Part shown: positions 15,538 to 24,825 of the stretch, in pieces | Numbering within the stretch: position 1 is the first letter of the stretch | Layout of the letters: the number at the start of each line of letters is the position of its first letter | Notes under the pieces: generated by a model | The model's input: the letters and a program-made list of their open reading frames with translations, nothing else | Databases searched by the model: none | What the model was told of the DNA's origin: nothing | Made by a program: the position numbers and the translations under genes | Assembly (NCBI RefSeq): GCF_000708675.1 | Contig: NZ_JELR01000006.1 | Location: 1 to 59,661, forward strand | Reading direction: 5' to 3' | From: Microbulbifer sp. HZ11 | GTDB taxonomy: Bacteria > Pseudomonadota > Gammaproteobacteria > Pseudomonadales > Cellvibrionaceae | DNA length: 59,661 nt

Positions 15538-15911
15538 ACGACTTGACCTTCTTTCTTAAAGACTCTTGTTGCAGAAAGAGCCATCTCCTCAAGTAAGCCT
15601 TTGTATTTATCCAAAGGCATATTCTGAACAGGTGAAATACAATAGTGGTGAGGCTTATCTTGAACCATTTTCAACCCGATGGGCGGGCGTGTATTTGGAG
15701 AAAAGCGCCACACCCACCCAGTCATTGGCGATTTCTTAATACCCTAAAGATCAAAAACGCTGATTCCTTTTCCGTTGGCAATAATTACCGTAATGCCGTT
15801 GACGTCCATTGTATCTATATCTCTTGGTCTGATATTCCCCAGCTTAGGGGAGGAGGAATTTCCAAGACGAAATAGCTCTTCTGGAAGAATGTAAAACTCT
15901 TGTGGGAACAT
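15534..15911 (-). pseudogene. Cassette 1, gene 1: Tse2-like toxin interrupted by an in-frame TAG
   Basis: From the ATG at 15911 (GGAG six bases upstream) the frame reads MFPQEFYILPEELFRLGNSSSP then SPKLGNIRPRDID to GKGISVFDL. It meets TAG at 15744-15746 and continues in the same frame as GIKKSPMTGWVWRFSPNT, then GLKMVQDKPHHYCISPVQ and MPLDKYKGLLEEMALSATRV, to 15534. About 125 residues in all. The halves join into one protein whose pattern (RLGN...KLGN.RPRD, NGKGIS, GWVW, GL.MV.DKP.HY.I.P...MPL..Y) fits Tse2-type ADP-ribosyltransferase-like toxins as I recall them. A single base change would restore the frame, so this is most simply a nonsense-inactivated toxin. Read-through is the alternative. 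Confidence 0.72.
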
Positions 15912-15934
15912 GATGAACTCCATTTCATGGGAAA

Positions 15935-16010
15935 AGTTAACAGTTTTATTCATACGCCAAGGGCTTGTTTTGTAAACACGATTGTCCTGTGGCGGAAAAA
16001 GCCACATCCC
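15935..16010 (-). other. attI recombination site (core 15935-15941)
   Basis: On the minus strand GTTAACT at 15941-15935 matches the high-end core of attC1, as required for the first cassette. All 21 other cassettes obey the same rule. The remaining attI bases (integrase-binding sites) lie to the right, toward intI. Their extent is not defined by sequence and the end given is nominal. Confidence 0.75.
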
Positions 16011-16254
16011 CTCTCAAATAGCCAACAGATCAATACTTTATATTCGGCCCTTCGGTATTCTTGCCCTCAAAAAGAAGCCTATGGCTTTTGTTCTTGATAT
16101 TGATACCGGCGCCCTTCGAACCTGTGAATTCGATATATATCAAGGGGTTAGGCTACCCCATTACTTGTACACACGCCATAGGCTGCTGAATCTAGGGTTG
16201 ACGGCCTGCCCGAACAAAACTACTGTATATAAAAACAGTCGTCGTGGGTGATTT
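15942..16254. other. attI-intI intergenic region
   Basis: 313 bp holding attI and the intI promoter. A frame open upstream of the toxin start (to 16007) crosses attI and is not considered coding. A cassette promoter (Pc) reading leftward is expected here or inside intI. AT-rich stretches such as TATATATC (16133-16140) could serve as a -10, but no convincing -35 partner was found. Confidence 0.6.
16198..16240 (+). promoter_or_regulatory. intI promoter with LexA (SOS) box
   Basis: TTGACG (16198-16203) is followed after 17 bp by TACTGT (16221-16226). The sequence TACTGTATATAAAAACAGTC (16221-16240) matches the LexA consensus CTGT-N8-ACAG perfectly and overlaps the -10, as in the Vibrio and class 1 integrons where LexA represses intI. 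Integrase expression should therefore be induced by DNA damage. Confidence 0.9.
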
Positions 16255-17331
16255 ATGGACAACATCAGACAGCGGATTCCTGTACGGCCGGTTCGTTTTT
16301 TGGATACCCTGCGATTACACATGCGTGACGCTGGGCTGGCATATACGACAGAACGGACTTACATACACTGGATTAAGCGTTTTATTCTGTTTCACGATAA
16401 AAGGCACCCTCAGGATATGGGCGTGCCCGAGGTCGAACATTTTCTGACCCACTTGTCGGAAGAGCGCGACTGCTCGGTGGGAACTCAGCGCATTGTACTG
16501 AACGCGCTGGTTTACCTGTTTACTCGCTTTCTCGGAGTCGAACTGGAGGGGCTTTCGTTTACTCAGGCGAAACGGCCCCGCAGGTTGCCAGTGGTATATA
16601 GTCGCTCGGAGATTACACAAATTTTATCCCACCTATCCGGACCGGGCCGGTTGCGTGTACAACTGCTTTACGGGTCCGGTTTGCGCTCGGCGGAGCTGCT
16701 CTCACTGCGGGTCAAAGACATCGATTTTGGCAGCAATAATATTTTTGTGCGCGCGGGAAAAGGCAATAAAGATCGCACGACTATTTTGCCCCAGGGGCTC
16801 GTAGCGGATCTGAAGCGTCAGATTGAGCGTGTGCGCATCCTGCATGAGGAAGATTTGGCAGACGGCGTGGGAAATGTTTACCTGCCGGATGCTCTTGCAA
16901 AAAAATACCCCAATGCGGTGAAGGAGCTCGCGTGGCAATATCTATTCCCGGCCTCCCAGACCGGCCCCTGCCCCCGTACTGGAGAGGTGCGACGACATCA
17001 CCTTCACCCAACAGCACTGTCGAAGCAGATTCGCCGTGCTGTAAAAGCGGCGGGTATTCACAAACCTGCGCGGGCCCATGCGTTTCGGCACAGTTTTGCG
17101 ACGCACCTGCTCGAGTCAGGGTATGACCTGCGAACAATTCAGGAGCTGCTCGGGCACTCGGATATCAGTATTACCGAGATTTATACGCATGTGGTAAACC
17201 GTGGCAGTAAGGGTGTCCTGAGCCCAATGGATTGCCTGAATCACGGACTTTCCGCCTTGAGCGCCGCAGACAATCGCCTACCCAGAAACAAGGTAACGGA
17301 GCCTGAGCCGATATATCGGATCGCCTGTTGA
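16255..17331 (+). CDS. intI: Integron integrase (tyrosine recombinase)
   Basis: 358 aa. The N-terminal SAM-like domain (residues ~14-95, with [20 protein letters not shown]) binds attachment sites. The catalytic domain carries R144 ([13 protein letters not shown]), H275 and R278 ([13 protein letters not shown]), H301 (LLGHSDIS) and nucleophile Y310 (TEIYTHV). The extra helix specific to integron integrases is present at ~209-232 ([12 protein letters not shown] then LAWQYLFPA), which separates it from XerC/XerD. It recombines attI with attC. Length is slightly above IntI1 because of a C-terminal tail. The frame is intact. Orientation is divergent from the array. It ends just before a terminator shared with groEL. 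Confidence 0.97.
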   Translation: MDNIRQRIPVRPVRFLDTLRLHMRDAGLAYTTERTYIHWIKRFILFHDKRHPQDMGVPEVEHFLTHLSEERDCSVGTQRIVLNALVYLFTRFLGVELEGLSFTQAKRPRRLPVVYSRSEITQILSHLSGPGRLRVQLLYGSGLRSAELLSLRVKDIDFGSNNIFVRAGKGNKDRTTILPQGLVADLKRQIERVRILHEEDLADGVGNVYLPDALAKKYPNAVKELAWQYLFPASQTGPCPRTGEVRRHHLHPTALSKQIRRAVKAAGIHKPARAHAFRHSFATHLLESGYDLRTIQELLGHSDISITEIYTHVVNRGSKGVLSPMDCLNHGLSALSAADNRLPRNKVTEPEPIYRIAC

Positions 17332-17370
17332 TGCGCTCTCCAAACTGGAGGTCACGGCTATTCATGCATA

Positions 17371-17400
17371 AAAAAACCCCGCTAAAGCGGGGTTTTTTTA
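17371..17400. terminator. Bidirectional terminator between intI and groEL
   Basis: AAAAAACCCCGC, loop TAAA, GCGGGGTTTTTT: an 8-bp GC-rich stem (with A/T extension) flanked by A and T runs, serving groEL on the minus strand and intI on the plus strand. Confidence 0.92.
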
Positions 17401-17420
17401 TGGTTTGGCTGGAGGCCGGC

Positions 17421-19073
<1,653 letters not shown>

Positions 19074-19120
19074 TCAATTCTGTTCGTCGTTATCAGATAC
19101 TGGAGCTAATGGCCGAGCCC

Positions 19121-19414
19121 TTAGCCTTCCAGTACGCCGTAGATGTCACCTTCGCTCATGATGATCAGCTCTTCGCCGTCCACCTTGAGGGTGTTGCTGT
19201 CGGCATAGCGACCGAAAACTACGGTGTCGCCGACTTTTACGGACAGTGCACGAACGTCGCCGTTCTCCAGCTGCTTGCCTTCGCCCACGGCAACCACTTC
19301 GCCCTGATTCGGCTTTTCTTTCGCTGCGCCTGGCAGAACAATGCCGCCTGCGGTTTTCTGTTCTTCTTCCTTACGGCGTACGACTACACGGTCGTGTAAA
19401 GGACGAATTTTCAT
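19121..19414 (-). CDS. groS: Co-chaperonin GroES (10 kDa)
   Basis: 97 aa from the ATG at 19414 ([18 protein letters not shown]). An in-frame TTG five codons upstream is less likely because family members start at MKIRPL. The mobile-loop segment [20 protein letters not shown] is present, and the C-terminus is [17 protein letters not shown]. It forms the heptameric lid on GroEL. First gene of the groESL operon. Confidence 0.99.
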   Translation of the reverse strand: MKIRPLHDRVVVRRKEEEQKTAGGIVLPGAAKEKPNQGEVVAVGEGKQLENGDVRALSVKVGDTVVFGRYADSNTLKVDGEELIIMSEGDIYGVLEG

Positions 19415-19724
19415 GGATTGGATCTCCAATGCGTCGATTTAGGGTTGCAATTACAAGGGGCCGCCCCTTGCGAAAGGGCCCGGCCAGCCCCAGTTCCGGT
19501 ATCCGGCCCTGGGAAAAATCTTGAGTGGAGCCTATATGTGGGGGCGCAAGAGCAATTTCAACAGCGGTGGAGAAAAAAACTGGGAAATTTGAGAAACAGG
19601 GCCACTGGAGCATAAGACGCCAGTAACTCGATAGTAGAAGAGGCCGGGAAATCGCTGGACAGATGACCTGTTAGCCGCGACCAGTCAGGCTTGGACCGCT
19701 TCAAGCCCAGCAGCGGTACAAATT
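19415..19724. other. groESL upstream region
   Basis: 310 bp between groES and the 3' end of fxsA. It contains the predicted heat-shock promoter at 19535-19562. No open frame is believed, and no CIRCE-type inverted repeat was seen. Confidence 0.6.
19535..19562 (-). promoter_or_regulatory. Sigma-32-like heat-shock promoter of groESL
   Basis: On the minus strand GTTGAAA (19562-19556) is followed after about 13 bases by CCCCCACATA, close to the sigma-32 consensus CTTGAAA and CCCCATNT. It is positioned about 120 bases upstream of groES. Confidence 0.6.
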
Positions 19725-20219
19725 TTAATCAGGGTTATGCTTGGAATCCGGGTCATCGCGCTCGAAATCCCCCTCGATTACGTTACGCGCCCCCTGCCCC
19801 TCACGGCGGTTGTTCGTACGGCTATCCGGGCCTTGACCGGATTGCTGCTGGTATCCAGCACCGCGAACCACAACAACGTGGTTCAGAAGGCGACCCAGTA
19901 CCAGCTGGCGGATACCGGGGATCAGGCAGATAAAACCAAAGGCATCGGTAATAAATCCTGGAGTCAACAACAGCACACCACCTACCGCGAGAAAAATGCC
20001 TTCAGCCATTTCTTTGGCGGGCAACTCGCCCACCTGCATCTTTTGCTGGGCCCGCATAATGGTCGAGATACCCTGGCGTTTGAGCAATGCCAGTCCGACA
20101 ACCGCAGTCAACAGGACCAGGCCAATGGTGGGCAATGCGCCGATTTCCTCTCCGACACTGATCAATACCCACATTTCGAGAATGGGTAAAATAATAAACA
20201 ACAGTAATAGAGGACGCAT
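19725..20219 (-). CDS. fxsA: FxsA family membrane protein
   Basis: 164 aa. Three to four hydrophobic segments: MRPLLLLFIILPILEMWVLI, LPTIGLVLLTAVVGLALLK, GIFLAVGGVLLLTPGFITDAFGF. The conserved FxsA features (E15 in PILEMW, the LL..RQG segment, LLLTPGFITD) are present. In E. coli FxsA relieves F-plasmid exclusion of phage T7. Its normal role is unclear. The hydrophilic C-terminus is rich in Gly, Arg and Gln. It is often found next to groESL in gammaproteobacteria, as here. Confidence 0.93.
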   Translation of the reverse strand: MRPLLLLFIILPILEMWVLISVGEEIGALPTIGLVLLTAVVGLALLKRQGISTIMRAQQKMQVGELPAKEMAEGIFLAVGGVLLLTPGFITDAFGFICLIPGIRQLVLGRLLNHVVVVRGAGYQQQSGQGPDSRTNNRREGQGARNVIEGDFERDDPDSKHNPD

Positions 20220-20304
20220 GAGCCCGGACTCCAGAGGAAAAATGGTGTGATGGCGACGCTTTCTTTAGCCTGGCCTGCAAAGTCAGGGGCCTTCGCCAAA
20301 TCAA

Positions 20305-21066
20305 TTACATGCGGGCGCCGCCGTCAATTTCCACCACTCGCCCCGTCAAATAATCATTTTCGATAATGAACGAGACGGTGCTGGCAATTTCGTCCGGCTC
20401 GCCAATTCGGCGCAGTGGAACCTGCTTGACCAGGCTATCCAATATTTCCGGACGCATCTGGGCCACCATATCGGTACCGATGAAGCCCGGGGCAATGGCG
20501 GCCACCCGCACGCCGAAGCGTGCCAGCTCCTTCGCCCAGGTAACGGTCATGGTAGCAACGCCGGCCTTGGAGGCGGAATAGTTGGTCTGCCCCATGTTGC
20601 CCGCGCGGGATACGCTGGAAATATTGATGATCACACCGCCGCCACCCTTCTCCGCCATGATTCCCGCTGCGGCACGGGTACAGAGGAAAACCCCGGTCAG
20701 GTTCACATCGATCACAGACTGCCACTGGGCCAGCGACATACGTTCGGTCACTTTGCCGTCTTTTACTTTGAGCAGCATGCCATCACGCATGATTCCGGCA
20801 TTGTTAATCAATACATCCAGTGCACCGAAATCTGCGCTAACCGCCTCAAAGCAGTGGTCTACCGCGTCCTCACTGGACACATCCACCACGTAGCTTTTGG
20901 CTTCTGCGCCAACGGCTTCGCAGGCGGCGACGCTCTCGTCAAGCCCCTGCTGATTTACGTCCAGTAGCGCCAAACGCGCTCCGCGCTGGGCAAGATACAC
21001 CGCCATTGAACGCCCGAGGCCCTGGCCGGCACCGGTTATGACTACAACACTCTTTTCCACGTTCAT
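20305..21066 (-). CDS. SDR oxidoreductase, FabG-like
   Basis: 253 aa classical short-chain dehydrogenase. Rossmann glycine motif TGAGQGLG (~11-18), NNAGI (~88-92), catalytic Ser in INISSVS (~147-153), YxxxK in YSASKAG (~162-168), and the C-terminal PGFIGTDMVAQM and LTGRVVEIDGGARM. It would reduce a 3-oxoacyl thioester or similar ketone with NAD(P)H. A lone gene between fxsA and a DUF481 gene, not in a fatty-acid cluster. It could be a 3-oxoacyl-ACP reductase paralogue or a 3-hydroxyacyl-CoA dehydrogenase; the exact substrate cannot be told. Confidence 0.92.
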   Translation of the reverse strand: MNVEKSVVVITGAGQGLGRSMAVYLAQRGARLALLDVNQQGLDESVAACEAVGAEAKSYVVDVSSEDAVDHCFEAVSADFGALDVLINNAGIMRDGMLLKVKDGKVTERMSLAQWQSVIDVNLTGVFLCTRAAAGIMAEKGGGGVIINISSVSRAGNMGQTNYSASKAGVATMTVTWAKELARFGVRVAAIAPGFIGTDMVAQMRPEILDSLVKQVPLRRIGEPDEIASTVSFIIENDYLTGRVVEIDGGARM

Positions 21067-21169
21067 AATTTATATATTCCTGAAAGCCTATCCTAGAAAC
21101 TCCAATGCCGGGGTTTCATCTGGCCAGCCAAGGTACACGACCGGCCGCATAAAATTGCATGCTGCCACG

Positions 21170-22243
21170 CTACCAGGAGTAACCCACGCCAACCGTCATC
21201 TTGGTGTCTTGCTTCTCACTATCGATAGAGGGCGTATTATCGTATTGCCACGCGTATTTCACCTCCATCAATATACCTTTGACCAGTGGCGTACGGACGC
21301 CGATTTCAGCGGTACTCTGGTAGTCGTCACTGGACTCAAAGGATTGCAACAGTTCCTGGTTGTAGTAGACCTCTGGGCCCATATCGAACTTATAGCGGTA
21401 ATTCCACGCGGAGCGGCCGGCAGCGTAGCGGTTATCCCCGGTTTCGTTGAGGCTCGGGTCAATATATTCATCCTTAAGGCTGCTCACACCGCCCTGGATC
21501 GAGAACGCTGACTTGTCGGTATCGAAAAACAGGTAACCGAGGCCAAGACCGAGAGTCGTCGTCAAGTCGATATTTCGCGCCTCCTCATGTACCAGAGAAC
21601 TGTTACCCGCAGCAAACCACTTTTCAGCAAAGATCCACCGCAGATCGTAGCTCAGGCGGTATTTTTCCAGATCATCAATTTCCGGATTGTTCTGGTTCTG
21701 GTACTGAGTGCCGATAATGTGATGGAAATCGCCATTGCGCACGTCGAAGTTGGCGTTGATGTCCCAGTCTTCCCGCTCACGGTTACCTTCTTCAAAAATC
21801 CCGGAGGCGGCGACGTTGCCGTGGAAAATGACCGGATTTCCAACAAAATTAACGTAGGGCTCAGCACGATCAATCGCCGGGAAGTCCATCACCCAGCCAG
21901 AGCCTTCATCACAATACAGCTCCCACTGCTCCTGGCGGTGGCCAGCCAACGCACAGGGCTCATCGCGCCCGGCAATCTTGAGATCTTTATCGGTCTCCAG
22001 TGACAGGATCTTGCCTTTCTCGACCGTAATCTCGCCAAAGGTTTCTGAATTCCAGACCACATTGTCTTTTTCCACCAGTACCAGCTCACCGTAAATTCGG
22101 TCGCCATTGGAAAGGCTCAGCACCCCGGCTTGCACCGGCGAGGCAGCCGCGATAAAGGCGAATAGAATGGCCGCACTCTTGATGGAGAAAAATGCGGAAA
22201 TCTTTGTGGTAAACGGGGAAAATCGGGGGACAACAGACAGCAC
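21170..22243 (-). CDS. DUF481 outer-membrane protein
   Basis: 357 aa, probably from a GTG at 22243 with AAAGG six bases upstream. The N-terminal region leads to a signal peptide ending ASPVQA. A small N-terminal domain (VLSLSNGDRIYGELVLVEKD, VVWNSETFGEITVEKGKI) precedes a DUF481 beta barrel with alternating aromatic strands (YRLSYDLRWIFAEKWFAAG, YNYRYKFDMGPEVYYNQEL-like) and a terminal aromatic strand (MTVGVGYSW), typical of outer-membrane insertion. Function unknown. Related YdiY-type proteins are salt- or acid-induced. Monocistronic. Confidence 0.9.
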   Translation of the reverse strand: MLSVVPRFSPFTTKISAFFSIKSAAILFAFIAAASPVQAGVLSLSNGDRIYGELVLVEKDNVVWNSETFGEITVEKGKILSLETDKDLKIAGRDEPCALAGHRQEQWELYCDEGSGWVMDFPAIDRAEPYVNFVGNPVIFHGNVAASGIFEEGNREREDWDINANFDVRNGDFHHIIGTQYQNQNNPEIDDLEKYRLSYDLRWIFAEKWFAAGNSSLVHEEARNIDLTTTLGLGLGYLFFDTDKSAFSIQGGVSSLKDEYIDPSLNETGDNRYAAGRSAWNYRYKFDMGPEVYYNQELLQSFESSDDYQSTAEIGVRTPLVKGILMEVKYAWQYDNTPSIDSEKQDTKMTVGVGYSW

Positions 22244-22275
22244 GAAACAACCTTTCGATAGCTTTACATTATTAA

Positions 22276-22677
22276 TTGTTCGAAACTAATAATCTAAGAG
22301 TTCGACACAGCGCAGAAGTTCAAACGACTTCAGGAACGGAATTGGTGCAGAAACCTACATCAACTGACAATGATGCCACAACTCGCATCTACCTTGCACT
22401 CGCGCAGGTTCCGGAAGGACGGGTAGTCACCTATGGGAGGCTGGCGGAATTGGCGGGGCTACCGCGAGCAGCCCGGCTCGTTGGCAGCACCCTGCGGAAA
22501 CTCCCCAAAGACACCTCCCTGCCCTGGCACCGGGTACTCAATGCCCAGGGAAAGATCTCTCTTCCCCAGCCCGGTTTTCAACGGCAGAGGGATCGCCTGC
22601 AGGCGGAAGGTGTCGCATTGATCAGCGGCAGGGTGGATTTGACTCTGTATGGGTGGCCACGGCAGGGCGAACTTTAG
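22276..22677 (+). CDS. Alkyltransferase-like protein (ATL/MGMT-family DNA-binding)
   Basis: 133 aa if it starts at 22276. A GTG at 22345 after CAGGAACGG would give 110 aa and is nearer the family length. The domain has VPEGRVVTYGRLAELAG, RLVGSTLRKLP and PWHRVLNAQGKIS. In methylguanine methyltransferases the last motif is PCHRV. Here Trp replaces the acceptor Cys, the hallmark of ATL proteins, which flip out O6-alkylguanine and hand the lesion to nucleotide excision repair. Divergent from the DUF481 gene. Confidence 0.92.
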   Translation: MFETNNLRVRHSAEVQTTSGTELVQKPTSTDNDATTRIYLALAQVPEGRVVTYGRLAELAGLPRAARLVGSTLRKLPKDTSLPWHRVLNAQGKISLPQPGFQRQRDRLQAEGVALISGRVDLTLYGWPRQGEL

Positions 22678-22755
22678 GCTTCGAGCCACAGCGCGGGTGC
22701 GCGCCTCTCTACGAACCCTAAAAGTGAACCAACCGTCCAATCACCGCCGGCCGGT

Positions 22756-24114
22756 TCAGCCGGGTGCCGCTTCTTTTGCCAACACCTCTTCGCGACGGCT
22801 GCGCCACCATAGATAGATGGCCAGCAGAATCGCGGGCAGTCCGATAAGCGCGGCATAAGTAAAGAACAGGTTGTACCCCTCTGCATCCACCACGATACCG
22901 GAAAAACCACTGATAAATTTTCCGGGTAAGGTCATTAGCGAACTGAACAACGCGTACTGGGTGGCCGTGTAGGCCTGGTTGGCGAGGCTTGAGAGATAGG
23001 CAATAAATACCGCATTGGATAACCCGGCACTGACATTGTCGGCGCTGATCACCAGTGCCAGCCAGGTTTTATCAGGACCGATATTCGCCAAGTGAGCGAA
23101 CAGCAGGTTGGTTGCTGCCACCATAACCGCACCGAGAATCAATGGGCGCATGATGCCAAAACGCACTACCAGCAGCCCCCCCAGGAAAGACCCGAATATA
23201 GTGAAGAAGAAACCAAATACCTTGGTAATCTGGGCAATGTCACTTTTGCTGAAGCCGAGGTCCAGATAGAAAGGATTTGCCATCACCCCCATGGCGATAT
23301 CACTGAGCCGGTACACACCGATAAACAAAAGCAGAACCAGAGCGAAACGACCATTACGCTGGAAGAACTCGATAAACGGGCAGGCCACCGCACGTACGAA
23401 CCACTCCCAGATACGGCTGTGCTGACCGCCACCCAGCATCCGGTCCACCCAGGCGTGCTGGAATTCTTCTGCCATGGCTTTGACTTTGGCGTGATCCGGC
23501 TCCGAGATTAGCAAAGTGGTGATGACACCGACCCCCATCAACCCCGCCATGGTGGCATAGGCCACGGACCAGTTTGCCAACTCCGCCACGTACAGAGCCC
23601 CGGCTCCCGCAACCAGCAAGGCTATCCGATAACCGAACACGTAGTTCGCGGCCATTGCCCCCTGCAAGTCCCGATCCACCGACTCAATGCGAAACGCATC
23701 GATCACAACATCCTGGGATGCGGAGCAGAACGCCACGATAACCGCGAGAACTGCCACCTGAGTCAGAGCCAGTTGCGGATTGACACTCGCCATCCCCAGC
23801 AGGCCAAGGGCCACGCCGATCTGCGCGGCAAGCATCCAGCTGCGTCGCTTGCCCATCACCCGCGTCAACACGGGGATTTTCAGGTAGTCGATGACCGGCG
23901 CCCAAAGCACCTTGATAGAAAAGGTAATACCCACCCAGGCAAAGAAGCCGATTGCGGTGCGGCTAACGCCGTAGTCGCGCAACCAAGCTGTCAGGGTAGA
24001 AAACACAAGCAGCAACGGCAGGCCGGCGGAGAAGCCGAGAAAAAACATCGCCAGCACTTTGGGCTTGAGGTAGACCCTAAGTGCTTCACCCCAGGTCATG
24101 TTTTGTTTTTGCAT
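22756..24114 (-). CDS. ampG: Muropeptide MFS permease AmpG
   Basis: 452 aa from the ATG at 24114 (MQKQNMTWGEALRVYL); an in-frame TTG start 18 codons upstream is less likely. About 12-14 membrane segments of the major facilitator type. AmpG-like stretches: FSAGLPLLLVFSTLTAWLRD, FCSASQDVVIDAFRIE, GYRIALLVAGAGALYVAE and YATQYALFSS-like near the end. It imports anhydro-muropeptides from the periplasm for recycling. ampE and ampD, which act in the same pathway, lie 1.7-3.3 kb upstream on the same strand. Confidence 0.93.
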   Translation of the reverse strand: MQKQNMTWGEALRVYLKPKVLAMFFLGFSAGLPLLLVFSTLTAWLRDYGVSRTAIGFFAWVGITFSIKVLWAPVIDYLKIPVLTRVMGKRRSWMLAAQIGVALGLLGMASVNPQLALTQVAVLAVIVAFCSASQDVVIDAFRIESVDRDLQGAMAANYVFGYRIALLVAGAGALYVAELANWSVAYATMAGLMGVGVITTLLISEPDHAKVKAMAEEFQHAWVDRMLGGGQHSRIWEWFVRAVACPFIEFFQRNGRFALVLLLFIGVYRLSDIAMGVMANPFYLDLGFSKSDIAQITKVFGFFFTIFGSFLGGLLVVRFGIMRPLILGAVMVAATNLLFAHLANIGPDKTWLALVISADNVSAGLSNAVFIAYLSSLANQAYTATQYALFSSLMTLPGKFISGFSGIVVDAEGYNLFFTYAALIGLPAILLAIYLWWRSRREEVLAKEAAPG

Positions 24115-24182
24115 GGGCAGGCTCTGGTTCCTTTTATGGGCTTGCCTGATGTGCGGTACCGCCGCCAACGCTCAAGCGGCGG

Positions 24183-24791
24183 CTAGCGTCCAAATTTTAG
24201 TTCCAGTTGCGCTTCTGCCAGCTTATTGGCATTGATCTGATACGCCACCATCGCTGCGGGGCTGCTCTCATCCAACAGCAACTGTTCAACCTTGAGCGCA
24301 TATACGCGAAATTGGTAACGATGCTCACCCTGCCCCTTCGGCGGACAGGCACCGCCATAACCGGGGCTGCCAAAATCCGTGCGACTCTGAATCGCCTCTG
24401 GAATCAGCCCATTCTTGGGGTCTCCCGAGCCTTCGGGCAGGCTGCTCACCTGGGCCGGAATATTGAAAACCACCCAGTGCCACCAGCCGCTACCGGTGGG
24501 CGCATCCGGATCGTGCATCACCACGGCAAAACTGCGGGTCCCCTCGGGGGCACCGGACCACTTCAGGTGCGGAGAGATATTCTCGCCATTGCAGCCAAAG
24601 CCGTAATACAGGTGCGCAGCGCGCATTTTGTCGCCCTCGGCATAATCCGGCGACGTCAGTACGAACGATTCAGCACCGACATTCAACGGGAGCGCCAGAG
24701 CGAATGCAGCAATTGCCGGGAACAATATTCTCCCCAGTGTAGCAGTCCGCGAGCGACCGCCGCGCCAGAGGCAAAATGCCAGATCCTTCAT
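24183..24791 (-). CDS. YbhB/YbcL-type PEBP family protein
   Basis: 202 aa from the ATG at 24791, chosen for its GGGAGG ribosome-binding site. A signal peptide ending NVGAES, or an N-terminal anchor, is likely (RILFPAIAAFALALPLNVGA). The PEBP domain shows NGENISPHLKWSGAPEGTRSFAVVMHDPDAP and SGWWHWVVFNIP (each conserved), then YGGACPPKGQGEHRYQFRVY. The PEBP fold binds phosphate or phosphatidylethanolamine-like ligands. The bacterial role is unknown. Periplasmic location likely. Confidence 0.92.
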   Translation of the reverse strand: MKDLAFCLWRGGRSRTATLGRILFPAIAAFALALPLNVGAESFVLTSPDYAEGDKMRAAHLYYGFGCNGENISPHLKWSGAPEGTRSFAVVMHDPDAPTGSGWWHWVVFNIPAQVSSLPEGSGDPKNGLIPEAIQSRTDFGSPGYGGACPPKGQGEHRYQFRVYALKVEQLLLDESSPAAMVAYQINANKLAEAQLELKFGR

Positions 24792-24825
24792 ACCACTCCT
24801 CCCAAATGGCAACCACAAACAGCGC

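Noticed and set aside
15744..16007. N-terminal extension of the toxin frame to an ATG at 16007
   Set aside because: It crosses the attI core at 15935-15941, so it is not part of the cassette. The ATG at 15911 has the ribosome-binding site.
16130..16165. GTTAGGC at 16147 as attI core
   Set aside because: It is on the wrong strand for leftward cassettes and does not match the high-end core of attC1.
16008..16220. Cassette promoter Pc
   Set aside because: AT-rich -10-like stretches exist but no credible -35 at proper spacing was found, so no feature is claimed.
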